From a virus: DNA of 26,110 nt. Within the stretch, counting starts at the first letter, position 1. Each line of letters begins with the position of its first letter. The DNA is taken from the IMG/VR virus record IMGVR_UViG_3300043427_000226, positions 1-26,110 of that record; one strand, written 5' to 3'. A program made the translations under genes and the position numbers. Under the pieces are notes generated by a model that worked only from the letters and a program-made list of their open reading frames with translations, was not told the origin of the DNA and did not search any database. Shown here one piece after another: positions 20,016 through 26,110 of the stretch.

Positions 20016-20255
20016 TTATGCTGGAATTTGGGCCGCTTGGTAAGCGGCAATTACATCAGCCGTATGCACCGCAGCGCAAATGGCTTGAACCTTGGCATCT
20101 TCTGCACTGTAATTATCCCCTGGGGCAACTACATGGCGGTGAAACGTGCTGCTAATTTGATTGCCATCTTCCATGACGGCGGTCTTGGTGCGGACTTGCA
20201 CACATCCGTTCTCAACAATTTCAATCAAATCGACAGAGATAATTTTTTCCAACAT
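20016..20255 (-). CDS. Small phage protein (79 aa), unknown
   Basis: 79 aa, ATG at 20255 with an AAAGGAAA SD. Begins MLEKIISVDLIEIVENGCVQ, a beta strand rich start, followed by VRTKTAVMEDGNQISSTFHR and a helical end (AICAAVHTADVIAAYQAAQ). The motif T-x-V-M-E-D-G-x-x-[IL]-[SA]-x-x-F-H-R-x-V-V-x-P-G-D is common in small phage proteins near tail-fibre genes and is usually unassigned. It lies between the tailspike side and the scaffold gene. Virion or chaperone role possible. Confidence 0.65.
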   Translation of the reverse strand: MLEKIISVDLIEIVENGCVQVRTKTAVMEDGNQISSTFHRHVVAPGDNYSAEDAKVQAICAAVHTADVIAAYQAAQIPA

Positions 20256-20267
20256 GATATTTCCTTT

Positions 20268-20522
20268 TTAGCAGTCGGTTGCGCCAGCAAATTCTGGCAG
20301 GGTTTTTAAATGTGCGTAGGCTTGGGCAATTGGGTTGTCACCTGCAATGTTGTAAGCACAACCAAAAGACGCATCAGCAAAGTGCGGAAGTTCAGAATTG
20401 TTTTTGTAAGACCTGACCTGAAAAGTCATTGCGTCTTTGCTGACCTGTGCGCCTTCAACGCGGTGATATGCGTTAGATGCCGAAAATCCGTGAGGTGTGG
20501 TCGTTGTTTTTTCAAGTGCCAT
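20268..20522 (-). CDS. Small phage protein (84 aa), unknown
   Basis: 84 aa from the ATG at 20522 (AAAGGAAA SD); the longer frame to 20579 would overlap the tailspike end. Starts MALEKTTTTPHGFSASNAYH and contains VEGAQVSKDAMTFQVRSYKN, then HFADASFGCAYNIAGDNPIA and a final helix. The pattern is that of a small beta-rich protein that often accompanies the preceding 79-aa type in phage tail-fibre neighbourhoods. Tail-fibre assembly factor or minor virion protein are the options; neither is proven. Confidence 0.65.
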   Translation of the reverse strand: MALEKTTTTPHGFSASNAYHRVEGAQVSKDAMTFQVRSYKNNSELPHFADASFGCAYNIAGDNPIAQAYAHLKTLPEFAGATDC

Positions 20523-20532
20523 GATTTTTCCT

Positions 20533-21933
20533 TTAAGCCAAGTTTGCCATTGGTTTCCAAGTGCCAGGGGTTCCCGCAACGGTGCAGACCCAGCCAGCGG
20601 GTTGCCCCGTGGCTGGCGCAGAGTTCATCACAACGTCTGTCACCCGCCAAGTGCCAGTTGTGGGCACTGCTGATTGTTTTCTAGGTAGATACACACCGCT
20701 CTCTGCGTTGTTTTCAAGTATTAATAAGCCGCCAGTGTAATTTGCGGCAATATCTACAAAAAGGGCTTTGGCAAAATAGTTATACCCAATGTAGACAGGT
20801 GCTTCAAGTACACTTCCAACAAAAATGCTGTTACCTGGAACCGAAGATATGCACCGATTGTTTTCAACAAAACATTGACCAGGGCTATTTAATTGAATGT
20901 CGTTGGTAGTCATTCCAACGATATGATTTCCTGTGAGCCTGTTGTGATATTGATTTGTGTTTGCGGCGGCATTGATACGAATGCCCGCAGGTACTGTCCC
21001 AGTTGCTATGCAGACATTCCCTTCAATATTTATTTGTGACTGTATAGGTGACGCAAGACCCAATCCGTAGATGCAAGCGTCCCCTGCGCCAGCGCTGTCA
21101 ACTTGAATGTAATTATTTTTTATATTAAATATGTTGCTTACCGAACCATATCTAATGCCATTAACAGTTGATTCCAAATCATTGTCAAGAATGTTTACAA
21201 AAATGGCGGAGCCGATAAAAATATCGCTATTAAATCCGTATATCAAATTACCAATTACATGGATGCCTTCGCAGCCAGTGCCGTCCATAAACACGCCATA
21301 TTCATCGGCTGAACCGCTAAACGAATCGCCGCCTTCAAAAATTATTGTGTTGTTGCATACATTGTGATTTAACGCATATACTCCAAAGTTAAATGGATTG
21401 TTTATTTTGGATATTTGCAAGTCTCTAAAACTGCATTGCCAAGTGTTGTTAATTATAAAACCTTGGTTGAAATCCCTAATGCGTAATCTGCTGAAATTTA
21501 AACCATCTCTTGAGTCAACGCCGACAGTCCCACCTGGGGGCAATATAGACTCTACCGCAGCCCAATTTGCTGTTGAGCCAACTGCACCTTGAAGTCCAAA
21601 ATCTTGGTAGAACATGCACCCGTTGTCGTATGACGCAGATGTAAAATTTAAGCCATTGCAAGACCTTGGGTATAAAGTAGATACAGAACCGCCTTCACCA
21701 AATATGGACACACCAAAGGGAATTGTTAAAGCTGAATCAATGCGATATTTTCCTGTTGGGATAAATATTGCACCGCCGCCCGCCGCATTAACCGCAGTGA
21801 TAGCAGCTTGGATGGCAGTTGCGTTATTTGTTCCTGCGCCTGTTGAGGTGTTGTAGTCTGCTACTGCGCCGTAATCCAAGATATTGGCGACAGCGCCAGT
21901 AATCATTGAATATGAAACTTTAGTAAGTGCCAT
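20533..21933 (-). CDS. Tailspike with pectate-lyase-like beta-helix
   Basis: 466 aa, ATG at 21933 after an AAAGG SD. Residues 17-80 (DYGAVADYNTSTGAGTNNAT, AIQAAITAVNAAGGGAIFIP and GKYRIDSALTIPFGVSIFGE) are the classic start of a pectate lyase superfamily beta-helix. Many Asn-rich turns follow (NIEGN, ENNRC, ILENNAES), typical of right-handed beta-helix rungs. The C-terminus has GTWRVTDVVMNSAP and GWVCTVAGTPGTWKPM, a trimerisation/knob module. It probably binds and may degrade a surface polysaccharide. No active site can be placed from sequence. The coding is visibly richer in A/T than neighbouring head genes, which fits recent exchange. Confidence 0.85.
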   Translation of the reverse strand: MALTKVSYSMITGAVANILDYGAVADYNTSTGAGTNNATAIQAAITAVNAAGGGAIFIPTGKYRIDSALTIPFGVSIFGEGGSVSTLYPRSCNGLNFTSASYDNGCMFYQDFGLQGAVGSTANWAAVESILPPGGTVGVDSRDGLNFSRLRIRDFNQGFIINNTWQCSFRDLQISKINNPFNFGVYALNHNVCNNTIIFEGGDSFSGSADEYGVFMDGTGCEGIHVIGNLIYGFNSDIFIGSAIFVNILDNDLESTVNGIRYGSVSNIFNIKNNYIQVDSAGAGDACIYGLGLASPIQSQINIEGNVCIATGTVPAGIRINAAANTNQYHNRLTGNHIVGMTTNDIQLNSPGQCFVENNRCISSVPGNSIFVGSVLEAPVYIGYNYFAKALFVDIAANYTGGLLILENNAESGVYLPRKQSAVPTTGTWRVTDVVMNSAPATGQPAGWVCTVAGTPGTWKPMANLA

Positions 21934-21942
21934 TTTTAACCT

Positions 21943-22575
21943 TTAAACAAAATATGTTCCGCTAATAAAAATATTTCCTGCGGCATCATAGGCCAAACCT
22001 ACATTTGCACCACCTACTGATGGAATTTCAACAAATCGAATTATTGTCACACTTGGATTTATTTGTGCTACAACTGTGGTTAATGCAGTTTTTGTAACGT
22101 TTTCAAGTTGCCCAATTGTCATAGCTTGATACCTACTAGCCACAGATGTGTAGGGCAGTCCTGCAATTGCTAACGACCCAGTTCCAGTGCCAGTATTCCA
22201 ATCAATATACAAAGTTATCGCAACAATATTGCCAATTTTTGTATATGAACCAGTTTGTGATGTGTAAGAAGCTGTTCCCGCAGTAGTTGTTCCTTCAATT
22301 GTTGCTGTCCAAGTACCTTCTTCGTAGTCAGCAAGCAATTCGCTGGTCATGCCAGCAGGATGTGATGTGGCAGAAAAGTCAATGCCTTTGCCCGATGTGC
22401 CAATAACAAGGTTACCTGTAGTCAGTGTTGCGTCAGCCATGCTGACTGATCGGCCAGCAGTCAAGTTAGCAACAGATACTTGTTTGGTCGTGCTGCTTTG
22501 AACAATAGGCAGAACTTCGGTGCCTGCAAGCGGAACAGTGGACGCGGGTAATGCGGAAATTTTGGTGTCGGCCAT
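21943..22575 (-). CDS. Tail fibre/virion appendage protein (210 aa)
   Basis: 210 aa, ATG at 22575 behind a TAAGGAA SD. The N-terminal ADTKISALPASTVPLAGTEV and the following LPIVQSSTTKQVSVANLTAG are a widespread anchor module of phage tail-fibre proteins. The centre (DYEEGTWTATIEGTTTAGTA, then YTSQTGSYTKIGNIVAIT) is the usual beta-rich receptor-binding or lectin-like domain of such proteins. No catalytic residues seen. It is grouped with a second short fibre gene and the tailspike, suggesting several receptor-binding components. Could also be a fibre-anchor for the tailspike. Confidence 0.75.
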   Translation of the reverse strand: MADTKISALPASTVPLAGTEVLPIVQSSTTKQVSVANLTAGRSVSMADATLTTGNLVIGTSGKGIDFSATSHPAGMTSELLADYEEGTWTATIEGTTTAGTASYTSQTGSYTKIGNIVAITLYIDWNTGTGTGSLAIAGLPYTSVASRYQAMTIGQLENVTKTALTTVVAQINPSVTIIRFVEIPSVGGANVGLAYDAAGNIFISGTYFV

Positions 22576-22584
22576 GATGGTTCC

Positions 22585-23082
22585 TTAATTAAACATGACT
22601 TCAATGGTTGAAGTGATGGGCGGCGCTTGTGAAAATGTCAGCGTTGTGCCCGACACGGTATATGTGTTTTTCTGCTGGTACACGCCATTGATATACACAA
22701 ACGTGAAGTTTTCGCCAAGGGATGCAGAACTTAAAGTAAATACGGTTTGTGACCCAGTGCCGGTAAAGTTTTGAACTTGAAATTCTGCTGCACCAACGCC
22801 AGAAATATTGTCGTATGTAGCAATAAGTACATCTGTTGACGTGTATAACGCAAATTTGTACGGGCCTACGCTTAACCATATTTCACCGCCTGGCACGCGC
22901 CCTGCGGAATCTAAAATAATTGGGTTGGTATGCGCCGTGTTGCCACTAGAAGATGTATAGCTTGCTTTTGGTGTGGTTGTTCCCGCTGCGTAAGTGTATA
23001 GCTTGCCACCAGACAGGATTACGCCGCTGTTGGTAAAGAACTGGGCCGCAGCGCCGCCCACAGGGGAAAGAAAGACGGCCAT
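22585..23082 (-). CDS. Tail fibre/adhesin N-terminal-type protein (165 aa)
   Basis: 165 aa, ATG at 23082 with a GGAG SD inside the end of the upstream small gene. The pattern GVILSGGKLYTYAAGTTTP, then YTSSSGNTAHTNPIILDSAG and IWLSVGPYKFALY is a common domain at the start of phage tailspike and fibre proteins, where it attaches the appendage to the tail. The second half (FTGTGSQTVFTLSS, then FVYINGVYQQKNTYT) is a second beta module also seen in fibres. It may be a stand-alone adaptor on which the tailspike sits. No enzymatic motif. Confidence 0.75.
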   Translation of the reverse strand: MAVFLSPVGGAAAQFFTNSGVILSGGKLYTYAAGTTTPKASYTSSSGNTAHTNPIILDSAGRVPGGEIWLSVGPYKFALYTSTDVLIATYDNISGVGAAEFQVQNFTGTGSQTVFTLSSASLGENFTFVYINGVYQQKNTYTVSGTTLTFSQAPPITSTIEVMFN

Positions 23083-23087
23083 TTAGG

Positions 23088-23249
23088 TCACTCCAAAAGA
23101 ATCAAACCACCGTCCTCTTGGACGAGATTGTCATTGTTTTCGCACAACAAATTGCCGATAATGATCTCGGCATGCTTTCCAGAAACCAACGTGGCAATAC
23201 CGCCAAGACCAATGGCTACTGCGTTGCGAAGAGCGACACCAAAGCTCAT
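23088..23249 (-). CDS. Small protein (53 aa) in the receptor-binding cassette
   Basis: 53 aa, starting MSFGVALRNAVAIGLGGIAT and ending GGLILLE. The ATG overlaps the stop of the preceding gene (ATGA) and the stop is 5 nt before the next gene, whose SD it contains. The first half is hydrophobic and helical, and the second contains LLCENNDNLVQEDGGLILLE, a strand-turn-strand ending typical of the last residues of phage appendage proteins. Similar short proteins with an N-V-x-x-E-D-G-x-x-L-I-x-E end are found beside fibre genes. Function unknown. Confidence 0.65.
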   Translation of the reverse strand: MSFGVALRNAVAIGLGGIATLVSGKHAEIIIGNLLCENNDNLVQEDGGLILLE

Positions 23250-23551
23250 TGCTTGTTAATCGGTTTGCAGTAGATCGCGCCGTCATCTGCAATGCGAATG
23301 GCACTTACGCGGAAGGGTGCGCCGGTGCCCATGGGCAAGTAGAACGGGATTGGGGTATACGCAGGGATCGGCGTGCTGCCAGTGGTGGCCACGGCGCCAG
23401 GGCCAATCTCTACATAGCAAGGGGTCGTAGACCAGACCATCACGCCTTCAGGGCCAGAACCCCAATCGGCAGTATTGCCCGCAGAACCGCTGTAAGACGC
23501 GGTGCGGCCAGGAAAACCAGTTTGTGATAGGGGGTTAAGAAGTTCCATCAT
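23246..23551 (-). CDS. Small virion protein (101 aa), unknown
   Basis: 101 aa, or 100 if the second ATG (23548) is used; the AAGGAA SD is better spaced for the second. Begins MELLNPLSQTGFPGRTASYS. The rest is beta-rich with PCYVEIGPGAVATTGSTPIP and PFRVSAIRIADDGAIYCKPI, reading like a small jelly-roll or decoration-type domain. Proteins with a W-x-x-x-x-C-[HY]-V-x-x-G core followed by P-x-[PL]-x-x-x-x-P and R-[VI]-x-[AV]-I-[RS] occur near phage portal and fibre genes. Probably a head-surface or tail-junction component. Not identified further. Confidence 0.65.
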   Translation of the reverse strand: MMELLNPLSQTGFPGRTASYSGSAGNTADWGSGPEGVMVWSTTPCYVEIGPGAVATTGSTPIPAYTPIPFYLPMGTGAPFRVSAIRIADDGAIYCKPINKQ

Positions 23552-23557
23552 ATTTCC

Positions 23558-23920
23558 TTATGCCAAAAAGCGGAGTTTGTACAGAGTGCGAAGATAAATC
23601 TCAATGATGTTGTCAATGAGCTGCTGCAAAGATGAGTCGGATTTGTCAGCCACTTCATACCGGCAGTCTTCAATTTCTTTCAGCGAGTCTTCCAAAAACT
23701 CAATGATGTTAGCCGTCTTCTTTGCCGAATGCAAAGTAATTGGCCCCATCAAACCATGCCGGCCTTGATAGGCTTCAGCAAAATCATCAGCCGCACCAAT
23801 AATTCGGTCGTAGAAAATGTTAAGCGCCACATGCTTGGAGTAGCTGCGGGTGTTCAGATGCACTGAATGCGCTACGTCCCGCGCCAAAAACAATAGACCT
23901 AGAAAATCGCACGCTTTCAT
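23558..23920 (-). CDS. Ferritin/Dps-like helical protein (120 aa), DUF5856-like
   Basis: 120 aa, ATG at 23920 overlapping the portal stop (ATGA). Residues 9-60 read LLFLARDVAHSVHLNTRSYS and KHVALNIFYDRIIGAADDFA followed by EAYQGRHGL. The His at HSVHLNT, the His in KHVAL and the D-x-x-x-E of DDFAEAYQG are in the positions of the Dps/ferritin metal site. The rest is helical, as in a four-helix bundle. This matches a phage family I recall as DUF5856. It lies directly after the portal gene, where several phages carry it. It may bind iron or have lost that activity and act in head assembly. Confidence 0.75.
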   Translation of the reverse strand: MKACDFLGLLFLARDVAHSVHLNTRSYSKHVALNIFYDRIIGAADDFAEAYQGRHGLMGPITLHSAKKTANIIEFLEDSLKEIEDCRYEVADKSDSSLQQLIDNIIEIYLRTLYKLRFLA

Positions 23921-26079
23921 TGTGGCATCCCTTGTTGTTCGGGCATCATCTCATTCTGATCTCGGCCAGGCATTTCGCTGACCAAGTCTCCTGATGTGAT
24001 CATGCCATGCACCGTACCCAAGACTATATCTTGAATTTGCTCTGGTGACATGCTTGCCTGCACTTGGGCCAAGCGCTTGGTTTCAGCCTCGTATGCCTTG
24101 ACTTGAGCCTCAAAATCTTTGCGCTCTTGCTCTTGCACTTCGATGGATTTGCCCACGTTTCTGATCATCTGGTGCATCTGCTCCATCTCTTGGCCCATAG
24201 CCTGCATCTGCTGCTGTGCAGCTTGCAGTGCCGGGTTGTCCTCACCGTCTGACAAGAATTTGGGGTCAATGGTCTTAGCAAAACGCTTAGACATCTCTTG
24301 GGCGCCAGGCCAATCCATGTTCTTGACAAACAGGTCACCGGCCACAGCCCACAGTTGAGGATTGCCTTGCAACAGTTGTGCCATTGCCTCCAATGCCTCT
24401 TGACGTTTGGTCGCGTAGCCTGGGCCAGTGATCGCTACCACGTCGTACTTGCCGACGCCTGGGTTGTAGATTTTTTCGATCACAATCCCGCGCTCATCCA
24501 TGATCTTGTTGACCGGCTGCTGTTGCTCCGGATTGATCTTGATCATCTTGGTCTCGCCATCTTCACCAATGATGCGAGCGATGCGCTGGGTGTCGTAAAT
24601 CTTGGGGATCAAGTCCACCAACTGACGGGCCACATGCCGCACGCCACGGGCTAGGTTATCCCCGTAATGGTAAGTACCTACGTCGCCTTCGCGCTGGCGA
24701 GCCAGAATGGCTTTGCCCGAACGCTCATTGGAACCCATACCCAAAGATGCGTTGTACTGGCCTGTGGTGCTCTTGATGTCTTCAGACGCCCCTGCCTTGG
24801 CTTGCAGAAGGCCGCTGGAGGCCATTGGTGGCTGGGCCCGCTGGGGTAGTGGCAACATGCCGCCTTGGCCGTCTGTAACGTCTGGATTGACCTCCAAATA
24901 CGGCCAATTCTGCGTGTTGGCGGTCTTCCATTGGTTTTCATAGCCTTCAAACTGGCCACCGTAGCCAATGAATGGGGCTTTGGGCGCCAAGGCCAGCATT
25001 TCGGCCTCTTGGCTGACCCAGTAGTTGTACATGCGCTGGGCGTCTTTGGCGTTGCGCACCAAGCCCGACACGTACAAACGACCATCCACCTCAAATTCGT
25101 TGCCCACGATGCGAATGACAGGGATGTATTTGCCCGCCCACTCGCGCTCTTCAAGGATTTCGTACCCGTTGATCTTGCAGTACTTGACTTTTTGGCGGTC
25201 AGATTGGCGTGACTTTTTGGGCTTGCCGTAGATCGCCCGCAGTTGCTTATCCTCGGGCGTACCTTCAAATGCCGTGGCGTTGCCGGGGTACAGATTCAGC
25301 GTTTCGGGGTCAAAGTCAATGTAGTAATAGTCAGCAATGCGGACTGTGTCTTCGTTAAGCCAATTGCTGATTGACTGATCGCCTACACCCAGCGATTGCA
25401 AGGTGGTGATGGGCGACGCATCTGGATACATTCGCTCAAACTCGGCCTTGGTCACATCTTCAGTGACAAAGCAATACTTGGCGTCCGCGCCGGTCGGGTC
25501 TTGGATCGTTGGATCCATGTAGACCGAAAAGGAGTTACGAACCCGGCCAATCTTGATGTCTTGGTCAAACGTGTTGTCGTCGCAATACTCGGTCAGCAGG
25601 CGAAGGTAACCTTCGCCGTAAGAAACTTGGTTTTCGCAGGCAGTGTCGTAGGCCACATCAGCGTCGCTCATGTACTCAATGTGCCGAATCATGCCGTTAA
25701 AAATGTCGGCCACTTCCACGTCGGCGTTGTCGTCCACCGGGATGACCTTGGCGCCTGGCCGGTTCTGGCGCTGGTCGTTGGTGACTTGGCGCACATGCTG
25801 GGGCAACTTGTTGATCGTCAGACACGGGCGAGCGTTGATGGTTTGACCTTGCACCGCACCGCGAGTGGCCAATACGTCGGCGGGCCACTGCCAGTGGTTG
25901 TCGGGCGAGCCGGCGTAAAAGCGCAGGTCGTCGATCTCATCTTCGCGGCTCTCGGCAAGCGCAGACACCGCCATGTCCAGCCGGGCACGGGCTGTGGCCA
26001 AGATGTCAGACGCGCTCTTCTTTGGTTTACCGCCTTCGGCCACTGCGCCAGCAGCCGCAATGCCTGTGAAGTCTGCCAT
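23917..26079 (-). CDS. Portal protein, P22 gp1 family
   Basis: 720 aa, almost the size of P22 gp1 (725). ATG at 26079 forms a TAATG overlap with the upstream stop and has no clear SD, so it is probably coupled. Family features: FYAGSPDNHWQWPADVLATR, then PCLTINKLPQHVRQVTNDQR with QNRPGAKVIPVDD, CENQVSYGEGYLRLLTEYCD, the DPTIQDPTGADAKYCFV segment and GSNERSGKAILARQREGDVG. The C-terminal about 100 residues are Gln/Met-rich coiled coil (QQQMQAMGQEMEQMHQMI), as in the P22 barrel. It forms the dodecameric packaging and ejection vertex. Confidence 0.94.
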   Translation of the reverse strand: MADFTGIAAAGAVAEGGKPKKSASDILATARARLDMAVSALAESREDEIDDLRFYAGSPDNHWQWPADVLATRGAVQGQTINARPCLTINKLPQHVRQVTNDQRQNRPGAKVIPVDDNADVEVADIFNGMIRHIEYMSDADVAYDTACENQVSYGEGYLRLLTEYCDDNTFDQDIKIGRVRNSFSVYMDPTIQDPTGADAKYCFVTEDVTKAEFERMYPDASPITTLQSLGVGDQSISNWLNEDTVRIADYYYIDFDPETLNLYPGNATAFEGTPEDKQLRAIYGKPKKSRQSDRQKVKYCKINGYEILEEREWAGKYIPVIRIVGNEFEVDGRLYVSGLVRNAKDAQRMYNYWVSQEAEMLALAPKAPFIGYGGQFEGYENQWKTANTQNWPYLEVNPDVTDGQGGMLPLPQRAQPPMASSGLLQAKAGASEDIKSTTGQYNASLGMGSNERSGKAILARQREGDVGTYHYGDNLARGVRHVARQLVDLIPKIYDTQRIARIIGEDGETKMIKINPEQQQPVNKIMDERGIVIEKIYNPGVGKYDVVAITGPGYATKRQEALEAMAQLLQGNPQLWAVAGDLFVKNMDWPGAQEMSKRFAKTIDPKFLSDGEDNPALQAAQQQMQAMGQEMEQMHQMIRNVGKSIEVQEQERKDFEAQVKAYEAETKRLAQVQASMSPEQIQDIVLGTVHGMITSGDLVSEMPGRDQNEMMPEQQGMPQ

Positions 26080-26110
26080 TATTTGATCTTGTTAAGGACT
26101 TTGTCCACCG
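26079..26110 (-). CDS. C-terminal end of upstream gene, probably terminase large subunit (partial)
   Basis: Only nine codons (reading VDKVLNKIK) and a TAA stop lie inside the window, with the stop overlapping the portal ATG (TAATG). This frame stays open to the window edge. In P22-like phages the gene directly before portal is the terminase large subunit, so this is the likely identity. The nine residues themselves carry no diagnostic motif, and the call rests on position only. Confidence 0.35.
   Translation of the reverse strand, partial: VDKVLNKIK

Noticed and set aside
19963-20016. Longer scaffold start giving an extra 18 residues
   Set aside because: The extension covers a perfect hairpin and begins next to the upstream stop without an SD; the 19962 ATG has an AGGA and a charged scaffold-like N-terminus.
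1-26110. tRNA genes, CRISPR arrays, integrase, attachment sites, insertion sequences, CI-type repressor
   Set aside because: I looked for them and saw no support. Gaps between genes are mostly under 70 bases, leaving little room for RNA genes.

Overview
The window is a 26.1-kb piece of a tailed double-stranded DNA phage genome (or prophage) with a P22-like, short-tailed virion. The evidence is a set of recognisable P22-type virion proteins (portal, coat, tail accessory factor gp4, packaged-DNA stabilisation protein gp10) plus a phage replication module. Genes are packed almost without gaps, often with ATGA or TAATG stop/start overlaps. Shine-Dalgarno (SD) sequences of the AAGGA type, fairly GC-rich coding and the style of the small hypothetical proteins suggest a Gram-negative, perhaps betaproteobacterial, host. 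The host is inference only. There is no integrase, no CI-type repressor and no tRNA, rRNA, CRISPR array or insertion sequence that I can see. Apart from the short gaps described below there is no non-coding stretch near 300 bases.

Layout. (1) 1-2716, minus strand: the replication arm. In transcription order it holds a 52-aa protein, a DUF2800 Cas4/RecB-like nuclease, a 211-aa protein in the place where related modules carry an ssDNA-binding protein, a short cytosine-C5 methyltransferase, and the N-terminus of a family A DNA polymerase that runs off the left edge. (2) 2717-2785: a 69-bp divergent control region with a perfect 7-bp inverted repeat whose arms overlap two opposed extended -10 elements. 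(3) 2786-6777, plus strand: VRR-NUC nuclease and SNF2-type helicase, then ten small, mostly uncharacterised overlapping ORFs, including a 34-aa single-span membrane protein and a 57-aa helix-turn-helix protein.

(4) 6767-26110, minus strand: the late operon, read right to left. It contains a probable terminase tail, portal, ferritin-like protein, a receptor-binding cassette (tail-fibre proteins and a pectate-lyase-like tailspike), two small proteins, scaffold, coat, two small beta-rich virion proteins, an AT-hook-like small protein, gp4, gp10, a needle/fibre-like protein, a small beta-rich protein, a cupin, three ejection-type proteins whose order and sizes resemble P22 gp7-gp20-gp16, and a lysis cassette (two membrane-anchored proteins, holin-like protein, GH24 lysozyme).

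How it fits together. The two divergent early arms would supply replication and recombination enzymes plus host-interaction factors. The late operon builds the head, portal/tail and injection apparatus and ends in lysis. The least explained parts are the early small-ORF cassette, the symmetric divergent operator, and three GC-rich hairpin/U-tract elements that each follow one of three consecutive virion genes (coat and two small proteins) and look like stepwise attenuators. The gene layout also departs from P22: the receptor-binding genes lie between portal and scaffold, and a cupin sits just before the ejection genes.
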